In this document: positions 5,385 to 11,248 of the stretch, one piece after another
Layout: the number at the start of each line of letters is the position of its first letter
Position numbering within the stretch: the stretch's first letter is position 1
NCBI GenBank assembly: GCA_030151005.1
Contig: JASLES010000490.1
Coordinates: forward strand, 1-11,248
Length of the DNA stretch: 11,248 nt
From: Silvimonas sp.
GTDB lineage: Bacteria; Pseudomonadota; Gammaproteobacteria; Burkholderiales; Chitinibacteraceae
Direction of reading: 5' to 3'
The notes under the pieces: model-generated
The model's input: the letters and a program-made list of their open reading frames with translations, nothing else
Told to the model about the DNA's origin: nothing
The model's database searches: none
Program-made: the position numbers and the translations under genes

Positions 5385-6626
5385 ATGCACGCAGACGTCA
5401 TCGTTCTGGGCGCCGGTATTGTCGGCGTCTGCACGGCCATTCATCTGCAGGATCGCGGTCTGAAGGTTGCGCTGGTGGATCGGCGCGACCCGGGTGAGGA
5501 AACCAGCTTTGGCAATGCCGGGCTGATCGAGCGCTCTGCCGTGGTGCCTTATGGTTTTCCGCAGGATTTGCGCACCGTACTGCATTACGCACGTAATCAT
5601 TCATCCAGCCTGCGTTACCAGCCTGCTGCACTGCCGGCCATGACGCCCTGGTTATTGCGCTACTGGCGTGAATCCCGCCCGAACCGGTTGGCCAAAGCCG
5701 CCGCCGACATGCTGCCGCTGATTGAACGCAGCGTGGCCGAGCACGACGAACTGATTGCGCGTGCCGGTCTGCACCATCTGGTGCGTGATGCGGGTTGGCT
5801 AGAGGCTTACCGCACGCCAGCGCTGTTTGCGCAAGAAAGCGCCAAGGCCATCAAACTGGCCGCGCAACATGGCCTGAAAATGCAGATACTGACTGGGGAA
5901 CAACTGCGCGCGCTGGAACCCGCAACGGGCGAGGGCTTTGTCGGGGCGTTTCATTGGCTGGATCCAAAAACCGTCAGCGATCCGGGTGCGCTGGTTGCCG
6001 GTTACGCCGCACTGTTTGTGCGTGAAGGTGGCCAGTTGGTGAAGGGCGATGCCCTGACATTGATCCGCGAAGGCTTGTCCTGGAAAGTCCAGACCGACGC
6101 TGGCGTAATCAGTGCGCCGCGGGCAGTGGTGGCGCTGGGCCCCTGGTCCACAGAATTGACAGAAAAATACGGTTATCACGTGCCGCTCTTGGGTAAACGT
6201 GGTTACCACATGCATTACCGTATGGGTACGACGCCGCTGGTGATCCCGGTGGTTGATCTGGAAGAAGGCTATGTACTGACCCCCATGCGTGGCGGACTGC
6301 GCCTGACGACCGGGGTAGAACTGGCGGCCAGAAACGCTGCGCCCAACCCGGTGCAGCTTGATCAGTCCGAAGCCAAAGCGCGCGAGGTGTTCGATTTTGG
6401 CGCGCGTACAGATATGCAACCCTGGATGGGGCGACGCCCGTGCACGCCGGATATGCGTCCGCTCATGGGGCCCGCTCCGCGGCATGAAGGATTGTGGTTT
6501 GCCTTTGGGCACAATCATCATGGCCTGACGCTGGGCCCGGTTTGCGGCCGGCTGGTGGCGCAAATGATGACTGGTGAGACACCGTTGACCGACCCGCTGC
6601 CATATAGTCCGGCGCGGTTTGCCTGA
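5385..6626 (+). CDS. DadA-type FAD-dependent D-amino acid dehydrogenase/oxidoreductase
   Basis: The 413-residue product has the DAO fold (PF01266). It has an N-terminal FAD-binding beta-alpha-beta with GAGIVG (9-14) and Asp32 at the end of strand 2, followed by ETSFGNAG (39-46), a signature shared with DadA. The C-terminal end has WMGRRPCTPDMRPLMGP and FGHNHHGLTLGP, the second FAD-contact region of this family. The length is near DadA (about 430) and longer than DauA (about 375). These enzymes oxidise D-amino acids to 2-keto acids and pass electrons to the membrane chain. Position inside a basic amino acid transporter operon suggests a cationic substrate such as D-arginine or D-ornithine; an opine oxidase-like role cannot be excluded. 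The ATG at 5385 is chosen because conserved sequence starts at once; its Shine-Dalgarno is weak, and a GTG at 5352 would add 11 residues. Confidence 0.83.
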   Translation: MHADVIVLGAGIVGVCTAIHLQDRGLKVALVDRRDPGEETSFGNAGLIERSAVVPYGFPQDLRTVLHYARNHSSSLRYQPAALPAMTPWLLRYWRESRPNRLAKAAADMLPLIERSVAEHDELIARAGLHHLVRDAGWLEAYRTPALFAQESAKAIKLAAQHGLKMQILTGEQLRALEPATGEGFVGAFHWLDPKTVSDPGALVAGYAALFVREGGQLVKGDALTLIREGLSWKVQTDAGVISAPRAVVALGPWSTELTEKYGYHVPLLGKRGYHMHYRMGTTPLVIPVVDLEEGYVLTPMRGGLRLTTGVELAARNAAPNPVQLDQSEAKAREVFDFGARTDMQPWMGRRPCTPDMRPLMGPAPRHEGLWFAFGHNHHGLTLGPVCGRLVAQMMTGETPLTDPLPYSPARFA

Positions 6627-6659
6627 ACCTGCTGCAAAAAATACTTGAGGAACGGTTCA

Positions 6660-7346
6660 ATGTTTTATGGATATGGCGGAGTACTGCTGACCGGGGTATG
6701 GCAAACCATACAACTGGCGCTGCTCTCTTTGCTGGTGGCGGTGGTGATTGGCCTGGCGGGTGCCTCGGCCAAACTGTCGCGCTCTACGCCGCTGCGGCTC
6801 ATTGCCACGGCATACACCACGCTGATTCGGGGCGTACCGGATCTGGTTCTGATGCTGTTGATTTTCTACAGCATCCAGATCGGCCTCAATCAGGTGACCG
6901 ATGCACTCAAGTGGGACCAGATCGACATCAACCCGTTTCTGGCGGGCGTGCTGACCATTGGTTTTATCTACGGTGCGTATTTCACCGAAACCTTTCGCGG
7001 GGCATTTATCTCGGTGCCGCGGGGTCAGCTGGAAGCCGGGCACGCTTTTGGCATGACGGGTGGGCAGGTTTTTCGCCGCATTTTGTTTCCGCAAATGATG
7101 CGCTTTGCCTTGCCGGGTCTGGCCAATAACTGGCAAGTGATTCTGAAGGCGACCGCACTGGTGTCGATCATCGGGCTGTCTGATCTTGTGAAAGCCGCGA
7201 CCGATGCCGGTAAGGGGACTTTCAACATGTTCTATTTCATGATCTGGCTAGGGGCGATCTACCTGGTGCTGACCTCGCTCTCCAACCTCGTGCTGAACAA
7301 ACTGAACAAGCGCTACGCCGTGGGCGTGCGGGGGGCGCAACTGTGA
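6660..7346 (+). CDS. aotQ: Basic amino acid ABC transporter permease (AotQ/HisQ-like)
   Basis: This 228-residue inner-membrane protein belongs to the HisMQ permease family (PF00528). It begins with a hydrophobic segment near 15-35, followed by the conserved LIRGVPDLVLMLLIFY (55-70). The cytoplasmic EAA loop, EAGHAFG to RRILFPQ (125-145), docks onto the ATPase. About five membrane segments are visible, ending with one near 205-220. The ATG at 6660 follows GAGG with a 9-nt gap; an upstream TTG at 6645 lacks such a site. It starts 33 nt after the oxidoreductase stop and overlaps the next permease by 4 nt, so it is co-transcribed. With its partner it should form the membrane channel of the importer. 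The symbol rests on gene order and resemblance to aotQ. Confidence 0.9.
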   Translation: MFYGYGGVLLTGVWQTIQLALLSLLVAVVIGLAGASAKLSRSTPLRLIATAYTTLIRGVPDLVLMLLIFYSIQIGLNQVTDALKWDQIDINPFLAGVLTIGFIYGAYFTETFRGAFISVPRGQLEAGHAFGMTGGQVFRRILFPQMMRFALPGLANNWQVILKATALVSIIGLSDLVKAATDAGKGTFNMFYFMIWLGAIYLVLTSLSNLVLNKLNKRYAVGVRGAQL

Positions 7347-8062
7347 CGGTGATTGAAACCCTGCAAACGTATTGGCAAGCGTATTTGTATAACGACGGCT
7401 CGCAAATGTCGGGCCTGGCGATGACGCTGTGGTTGCTGGTGCTCTCGCTGGCGATTGGCTTTGCCATGGCGCTGGTGCTGGCAACGGCGCGCGTGTCGCA
7501 ATACAAGGCGTTGTCGATCCCGGTGCGCATTTATAGCTACGTGTTCCGTGGTACGCCGTTGTATGTGCAGTTGCTGCTGATTTACTCCGGCATTTACGGC
7601 ATTACCTTTGTGCAGAAAACCGAATTGCTGGGGATGTTTTTCCGCAATGGTTTCAACTGCGCCGTGCTGGCTTTTGCCCTGAATACCTGTGCGTACACCA
7701 CCGAGATCTTCGTCGGCGCGATCCGCAATATTCCGTACGGTGAAGTCGAAGCCGCGCGCGCCTTTGGCATGTCCTGGTTCACGCTGTATCGGCGCATCAT
7801 TCTGCCTTCAGCCTTGCGCCGCGCGTTGCCGATGTACAGCAACGAAGTGATCCTGATGTTGCACGCCACCAGCATTGCCTTTGCCGCCACCGTACCTGAC
7901 CTGTTGAAGGTGGCCCGCGACGTGAATGCCGCTACCTATCAGCCGTTCACCGCCTTTGGTATTGCCGCCGTGCTGTATCTGGTGGTGTCGTTTGTGCTGG
8001 TTTACCTGTTCCGGATTGCCGAGCGCAAATGGCTGGCGTTTCAAGCGCCCGCAGGACGTTAA
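7343..8062 (+). CDS. aotM: Basic amino acid ABC transporter permease (AotM/HisM-like)
   Basis: The 239-residue product is the second HisMQ-type permease. SYVFRGTPLYVQLLLIYSG (64-82) is the conserved segment after the first membrane helix, and EAARAFGMSWFTLYRRIILP (136-155) is the EAA loop that contacts the ATPase. About five membrane segments are seen. The start is GTG at 7343, overlapping the preceding stop in GTGA, with a G-rich Shine-Dalgarno sequence just upstream; this is typical translational coupling. A second GTG lies two codons later and could also be used. It pairs with the upstream permease as a heterodimer, as in HisQM and AotQM. Confidence 0.9.
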   Translation: MTVIETLQTYWQAYLYNDGSQMSGLAMTLWLLVLSLAIGFAMALVLATARVSQYKALSIPVRIYSYVFRGTPLYVQLLLIYSGIYGITFVQKTELLGMFFRNGFNCAVLAFALNTCAYTTEIFVGAIRNIPYGEVEAARAFGMSWFTLYRRIILPSALRRALPMYSNEVILMLHATSIAFAATVPDLLKVARDVNAATYQPFTAFGIAAVLYLVVSFVLVYLFRIAERKWLAFQAPAGR

Positions 8063-8065
8063 ACC

Positions 8066-8134
8066 ATGAAGATTGTTGCTATGAATTTGAAGAAAACCAT
8101 GGGCCAGGCCCCGCACGGAGAACACGTATGTTGA
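8066..8134 (+). CDS. Possible 22-codon leader ORF in the permease-ATPase gap
   Basis: An ATG at 8066 opens a 22-codon frame (MKIVAMNLKKTMGQAPHGEH, then VC and stop) that ends at 8134, overlapping the ATPase start codon at 8128 by 7 nt. AGGA lies 9 nt before the ATG. The layout would allow translation to reach the ATPase start and couple the two. I find no family resemblance, and at this size it could be chance. It occupies the slot where P. aeruginosa carries aotO. Confidence 0.25.
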   Translation: MKIVAMNLKKTMGQAPHGEHVC

Positions 8135-8889
8135 GCGTTCAGGATATTCACAAACGCTATGGCGATCATGAAGTGCTCAAAGGCGTCTCGCTGGAAGCCA
8201 AAGCCGGCGATGTAATCAGCATTATTGGCTCATCGGGCTCGGGCAAAAGCACGTTCCTGCGCTGTATCAACTTTCTGGAACAACCCAACGCCGGCAAGAT
8301 CATGGTGGGTGGAACAGAAGTCCTCACCGTGCCGGACAAAAATGGCGCGCTGAAAGTGCAGGATGCCAAACAGCTGCAAAAGATTCGTACCAAACTGGCC
8401 ATGGTGTTCCAGAACTTCAATCTCTGGTCTCACCTGACGGTAATCGAGAACATTATTGAAGCGCCAATGCACGTGCTGGGCCTGTCACGCATTGAGGCCG
8501 AAGAACGTGCCCGCCATTATCTGGAAAAGGTGGGCCTGACGCCGCAAACAGAAGCCAAATATCCGGCGCATATGTCCGGTGGGCAACAACAGCGTGTGGC
8601 CATCGCCCGCGCGCTGGCCATGCATCCGGATGTACTGCTGTTTGATGAGCCGACTTCCGCGCTGGACCCGGAACTGGTGGGTGAAGTATTGAAGGTGATG
8701 CAAAAGCTGGCCGAAGAAGGCCGCACCATGGTCGTGGTCACGCATGAGATGGGTTTTGCCCGCAATATCTCTAACCACGTCATGTTCCTGCATCAGGGCC
8801 GTACCGAAGAAGAAGGCGCGCCCGATCAGGTCTTTGGCGCGCCACGCAGTGAACGCCTGCGGCAGTTTCTGTCTGGCAGTTTGAAGTAA
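8128..8889 (+). CDS. aotP: Basic amino acid ABC transporter ATP-binding protein (AotP/HisP-like)
   Basis: The 253-residue ATPase has every motif of a polar amino acid importer: Walker A GSSGSGKST (34-42), Q-loop MVFQ (92-95), ABC signature SGGQQQR (150-156), Walker B VLLFDEP with the catalytic Glu174, D-loop SALD, and the H-loop THE with His206. The insertion between Walker A and the Q-loop (about 60-85) is typical of HisP. The ATG at 8128 has GGAG 7 nt upstream and matches the usual HisP N-end; an in-frame ATG at 8029 inside the preceding gene would add 33 unrelated residues. It drives import by ATP hydrolysis at the cytoplasmic face. The regulator gene follows after 15 nt. Confidence 0.93.
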   Translation: MLSVQDIHKRYGDHEVLKGVSLEAKAGDVISIIGSSGSGKSTFLRCINFLEQPNAGKIMVGGTEVLTVPDKNGALKVQDAKQLQKIRTKLAMVFQNFNLWSHLTVIENIIEAPMHVLGLSRIEAEERARHYLEKVGLTPQTEAKYPAHMSGGQQQRVAIARALAMHPDVLLFDEPTSALDPELVGEVLKVMQKLAEEGRTMVVVTHEMGFARNISNHVMFLHQGRTEEEGAPDQVFGAPRSERLRQFLSGSLK

Positions 8890-8904
8890 AACGGCAACAG
8901 GGCC

Positions 8905-9897
8905 ATGGCGAGCACGCCGTCTGCACCGGCCAGCGCCAGCACCTTGCGGGTGGCGCTGGTTCTCCTGGCCCCGTGTTCCTTGCTGACGCTGGCCAGCGTG
9001 CTCGACACCCTGCGTGAAGCCAACGAGCAGGAAGGCCGGCTGTTATATCAATGGCACATCCTCACCCACGATGGCCGACCCCTGCGCAGCAGCAGTGGTG
9101 TGGAGATCCCCGCAGAGGGCGTCTTTACTGACGCCATCCAGTGCGACACCCTGATGGTGCTCGCCGACGAATATCGCCCATTTGGTGGCTCCCCCTTGTT
9201 GGTCAGTGCGTTGTCGCGCGCAGGCCGGCATTGCCGCCGTGTCGCAGGCATGGGCGCTGGCGTGTCCTGGCTGGCCCAGGCCGGCTTGCTGGACGGCTAC
9301 CGTGCCAGCATCAACTGGCAGATTTTCAGCGCGTTCAGCGAACAGTTTGAACGCGTTATCCCGACCCAGAATGTGTTTGAACTGGACCGTAACCGTCTGA
9401 CCTGTGCCGGCGCGCTGGCCACTGTGGACGCGCTGCTGGCCATGATGGGTCAGGATTGCGGCGCAGAACTGGCCGATCGCGTGGCCACGCACTTGATCTG
9501 CGGACCATTGCGTACGGTCAGTGATCGTCAGCGCATCCCCTTTGTTACCGGCCCGGGTGAGCGCCACCCCAAACTGGCGGATGCGCTGCGGTTGATGGAA
9601 TCCAATATTGAAGAACCGCTAACCACCGATGACCTCGCGCAATTGGTCGGAGTGTCGCGCCGGCAGCTGGAACGTATTTTCCGGCAGCATCTGGATGCCA
9701 TGCCATCGCGCTATTACCTGGCGCTGCGGCTGGAAAAAGCCCGTGCCCAGTTGCAGCGCTCCAGTAAATCCGTGCTGCAGATTGGCCTGGCATGTGGCTT
9801 TACTTCTGCGGCGCATTTTTCCAACGTGTATCGCGATCATTTTGGTGTGACGCCACGGGAAGACCGGCGCAACTATCAGGCCGGGCGTGAGGTGTGA
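8905..9897 (+). CDS. argR: ArgR-type AraC-family regulator with DJ-1/PfpI-like sensor domain
   Basis: The 330-residue product has an N-terminal glutaminase/DJ-1-like domain (about 14-190) and a C-terminal AraC DNA-binding domain with two helix-turn-helix units (about 222-325). HPKL, MESNIEEPLTTDDLAQLVGV, SRRQLERIFRQ, then IGLACGF and HFGVTPRED match P. aeruginosa ArgR closely as I recall it, and the length is the same to within a residue or so. ArgR there senses L-arginine, activates aot and AST (aru) genes and represses biosynthesis. The nucleophile position of the DJ-1 elbow is Gly (GMGAG, 115-119), so the domain should be a sensor, not an enzyme. The Shine-Dalgarno is weak. It is the last gene of the transporter operon, as argR is in Pseudomonas, implying autoregulation. 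It is not the ArgR repressor of E. coli. Confidence 0.88.
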   Translation: MASTPSAPASASTLRVALVLLAPCSLLTLASVLDTLREANEQEGRLLYQWHILTHDGRPLRSSSGVEIPAEGVFTDAIQCDTLMVLADEYRPFGGSPLLVSALSRAGRHCRRVAGMGAGVSWLAQAGLLDGYRASINWQIFSAFSEQFERVIPTQNVFELDRNRLTCAGALATVDALLAMMGQDCGAELADRVATHLICGPLRTVSDRQRIPFVTGPGERHPKLADALRLMESNIEEPLTTDDLAQLVGVSRRQLERIFRQHLDAMPSRYYLALRLEKARAQLQRSSKSVLQIGLACGFTSAAHFSNVYRDHFGVTPREDRRNYQAGREV

Positions 9898-9922
9898 GGC
9901 GCAGGGCTGGCATACCCCAGAC

Positions 9923-10050
9923 TCGTCATGCCGGCCCTGAGCCGGAATCCAGTTGTAAATAGGTGCGCCGCAGGCGCTGACCTTTGTGTTCTTGCCAGCA
10001 AAGCCCACCTGGGGTGGGCGTACTGGATTCCTGCCGCGCAGGAATGACGA
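9923..10050. repeat. 128-bp MITE-like element with inverted terminal repeats
   Basis: The left end begins TCGTCATGCCGG and closes in GGAATCCAG. The right end begins CTGGATTCC and closes in GGAATGACGA. The two ends are imperfect inverted repeats of 28-30 nt, and each also folds on itself (CCGGC/GCCGG on the left, TTCCTG/CAGGAA on the right). Inside are a GCGCC/GGCGC palindrome (9965-9977) and a perfect 7-bp hairpin, GCCCACC/GGTGGGC (10003-10019). It has no coding capacity. This matches the pattern of small non-autonomous dispersed elements of proteobacteria. Confidence 0.55.
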
Positions 10051-10133
10051 ATATAGTGGGATGCGGGGCTCGGTTATCCAGCACACGTCGTTGTTTGCCA
10101 TTTCCATCCTCCCACACACAAAACACAAGTTTG

Positions 10134-10176
10134 CGTCGTGAACAGGCAAGATGCCGCACCGCGCAATTCCTAGAAT
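10134..10176 (+). promoter_or_regulatory. astA promoter with candidate ArgR site overlapping -35
   Basis: TAGAAT (10171-10176) matches TATAAT at 5 of 6 positions. The expected -35 position (10148-10153, AAGATG) is poor but overlaps the end of the block 10135-10152, GTCGTGAACAGGCAAGAT, which matches 4026-4043 at 17 of 18 positions. Read as an ArgR half-site it is CGTCGT, 8 nt, AA at 10148-10149. An AraC-type activator at a weak -35 is the usual class II arrangement. A start near 10183 gives a leader of about 43 nt. Confidence 0.5.
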
Positions 10177-10225
10177 GACAAGGTGCGCAAACCGTGCGCA
10201 CCCCGTTTTCAAATGGATGGCACCC

Positions 10226-11248
10226 ATGCTCCTGGTAAGACCCGGCAGGCTCTCAGACCTGGACCAGCTTGAAGTAATGGCCCGCGCTGCGCGGCCACTG
10301 CTGCACTCTTTGCCACCAGATCGCGCTGCGCTGGAAAAGCGTCTGGCATTGTCACAGGATTCCTTTCGGGCCGATGTGATTACGCCCGGCGAAGAGTTCT
10401 ACCTCTTTGTGCTGGAAGACACCGACACCGGCCGCCTTTATGGCACGGCCAGTATCGTGGCCTCGGCCGGGTATAGCGAACCGTTCTATGCCTTCAGAAA
10501 CGACGCACTGATCCATGCCTCGCGTGAGCTTAAGGTCAATCGCAAGGTGCATGCCCTGACCATCTCGCACCAGCTCACCGGCAAAAGCCGGCTGACGGGC
10601 TATTACATTGATCCGGAACTGGCCGGCACGACCACCACACGCCTGTTGTCCCGCGCGCGTCTGTTGTTCGTGGCGCAGCATCGTGAACGTTTTGCACCGG
10701 ATATCTTTACCGTGCTGCTTGGGGTGACCGACGACCAGGGCGACTCCCCTTTCTGGGAGGCCGTGGGCCGCAAGTTCTTCCAGCGTGATTTTGCGGATGT
10801 CGAGATCGCCTCTGGCGGCCGCAGCGCCACTTTTATTGCCGAAGTGATGCCCAGCTACCCCTTGTATGTACCCTTGCTGCCAGCAGCCGCGCAACGCGCG
10901 CTGGGCGAGCCGCATCCGCAGGCCGAACTCCCTTATGCCATACATGTGGAAGAAGGTTTCGAGCCAGATGGTTTCGTCGACATTTTTGATGCCGGCCCGG
11001 TGTTGACCGCCAATGTGGATATGTGTGAATCCGTGCGCCAAAGCGAGCGCCATACCGTGTCGGGAAAGGCGGCGGGCGAGGGCGGCACGCGCTGGTTGCT
11101 GGCTAATACCTTGTGCGAAGACTTTCGCTGTGCGGTGGTCGATCTGCCCGCTGAACTGGCGGCGACCGTCGCCTTGCCTGACGGCACAGCACAACATCTG
11201 GAACTGGCCGTGGGCGATGAATTTTGCTGCGTGCCGCTGCAAGGAGCA
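10226..11248 (+). CDS. astA: Arginine N-succinyltransferase (AstA/AruF-like), lacking only its C-terminal end
   Basis: The frame is open from the ATG at 10226 to the last base: 341 codons against about 338-344 in the family, so only the stop or a few residues are missing. It transfers succinyl from succinyl-CoA to L-arginine (or ornithine), the first step of the AST pathway, in the cytoplasm. Family motifs by position are FVLED (61-65), SEPFYAFRN (84-92), SPFWEAVGRKFF (174-185), MPSYPLYVPLLP (208-219), His230 in the PHPQA motif (the likely catalytic His), and GFVDIFDAGPVL (249-260). The N-end resembles the AruF (alpha, AI) subunit of P. aeruginosa more than AruG. The Shine-Dalgarno is weak (GGATGG 5 nt before); an in-frame ATG at 10217 is an alternative start. 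No AruG-like partner or other ast gene is in the window. Confidence 0.9.
   Translation, partial: MLLVRPGRLSDLDQLEVMARAARPLLHSLPPDRAALEKRLALSQDSFRADVITPGEEFYLFVLEDTDTGRLYGTASIVASAGYSEPFYAFRNDALIHASRELKVNRKVHALTISHQLTGKSRLTGYYIDPELAGTTTTRLLSRARLLFVAQHRERFAPDIFTVLLGVTDDQGDSPFWEAVGRKFFQRDFADVEIASGGRSATFIAEVMPSYPLYVPLLPAAAQRALGEPHPQAELPYAIHVEEGFEPDGFVDIFDAGPVLTANVDMCESVRQSERHTVSGKAAGEGGTRWLLANTLCEDFRCAVVDLPAELAATVALPDGTAQHLELAVGDEFCCVPLQGA

Larger units (their letters stand above)
9898..10225. other. Gap holding a repeat element and the astA promoter
   Basis: These 328 bp between the regulator and the succinyltransferase hold no credible gene; a long minus-strand frame across it is the shadow of the repeat. 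The left part is a 128-bp element with inverted ends (9923-10050). The right part carries an ArgR-like block, a -10 hexamer and the start region of the succinyltransferase. No intrinsic terminator with a U-tract is seen after the regulator, so some read-through into astA is possible. Confidence 0.6.

Noticed and set aside
5799..6563. A 254-codon minus-strand frame opposite the oxidoreductase gene
   Set aside because: It is antisense to well-conserved FAD oxidoreductase coding sequence, and its His/Gln/Arg-rich product is typical of shadow frames.
9619..10227. A 202-codon minus-strand frame covering the end of argR and the repeat
   Set aside because: It crosses the coding end of the regulator and the inverted-repeat element; no start signal or domain is visible.
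10352..11242. A 296-codon minus-strand frame opposite astA
   Set aside because: The + strand encodes a nearly complete AstA with all family motifs; the minus frame is its shadow.

Overview
The window is about 57% G+C by eye and looks like the chromosome of a Gram-negative proteobacterium. The proteins resemble those of Pseudomonas and Betaproteobacteria, and the intergenic repeats resemble dRS3-like elements known from Neisseriales, so a betaproteobacterium (perhaps Neisseriales) is my best guess. This is inference; no rRNA or tRNA is present to test it.

The theme is uptake and breakdown of arginine and related basic amino acids. Layout: (1) 1-170, the 3' end of an isochorismatase-family hydrolase on the + strand. 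(2) 171-682, a gene-free stretch made of dispersed palindromic repeats. (3) 683-3654, three minus-strand genes, read in the order aspartoacylase/succinylglutamate desuccinylase-family protein (AotO-like), ornithine cyclodeaminase-family dehydrogenase (DauB-like) and YheO/DauR-type regulator. (4) 3655-4446, a 792-bp divergent regulatory region. (5) 4447-9897, a plus-strand cluster: periplasmic binding protein, DadA-type FAD oxidoreductase, two permeases, ATPase and an ArgR-type AraC regulator. (6) 9898-10225, a repeat element and a promoter. (7) 10226-11248, arginine N-succinyltransferase, lacking only its stop codon or last few residues.

How the genes could work together (inference from known pathways): the ABC system imports arginine, ornithine or their D-forms. 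The FAD enzyme could oxidise a D-amino acid such as D-arginine to the 2-keto acid, and the cyclodeaminase-family enzyme could reductively aminate it to L-arginine, as DauA and DauB do in Pseudomonas aeruginosa under DauR. L-arginine would then enter the arginine succinyltransferase (AST) pathway through AstA. The order binding protein, permease, permease, ATPase, ArgR matches the P. aeruginosa aotJQMOP-argR operon, except that the AotO-like gene sits on the divergent arm and an FAD oxidoreductase gene lies inside the transporter operon. An 18-nt block with one mismatch occurs in both the divergent region and the astA promoter. It fits the half-site of pseudomonad ArgR as I recall it, and could tie the two transcription units into one regulon.
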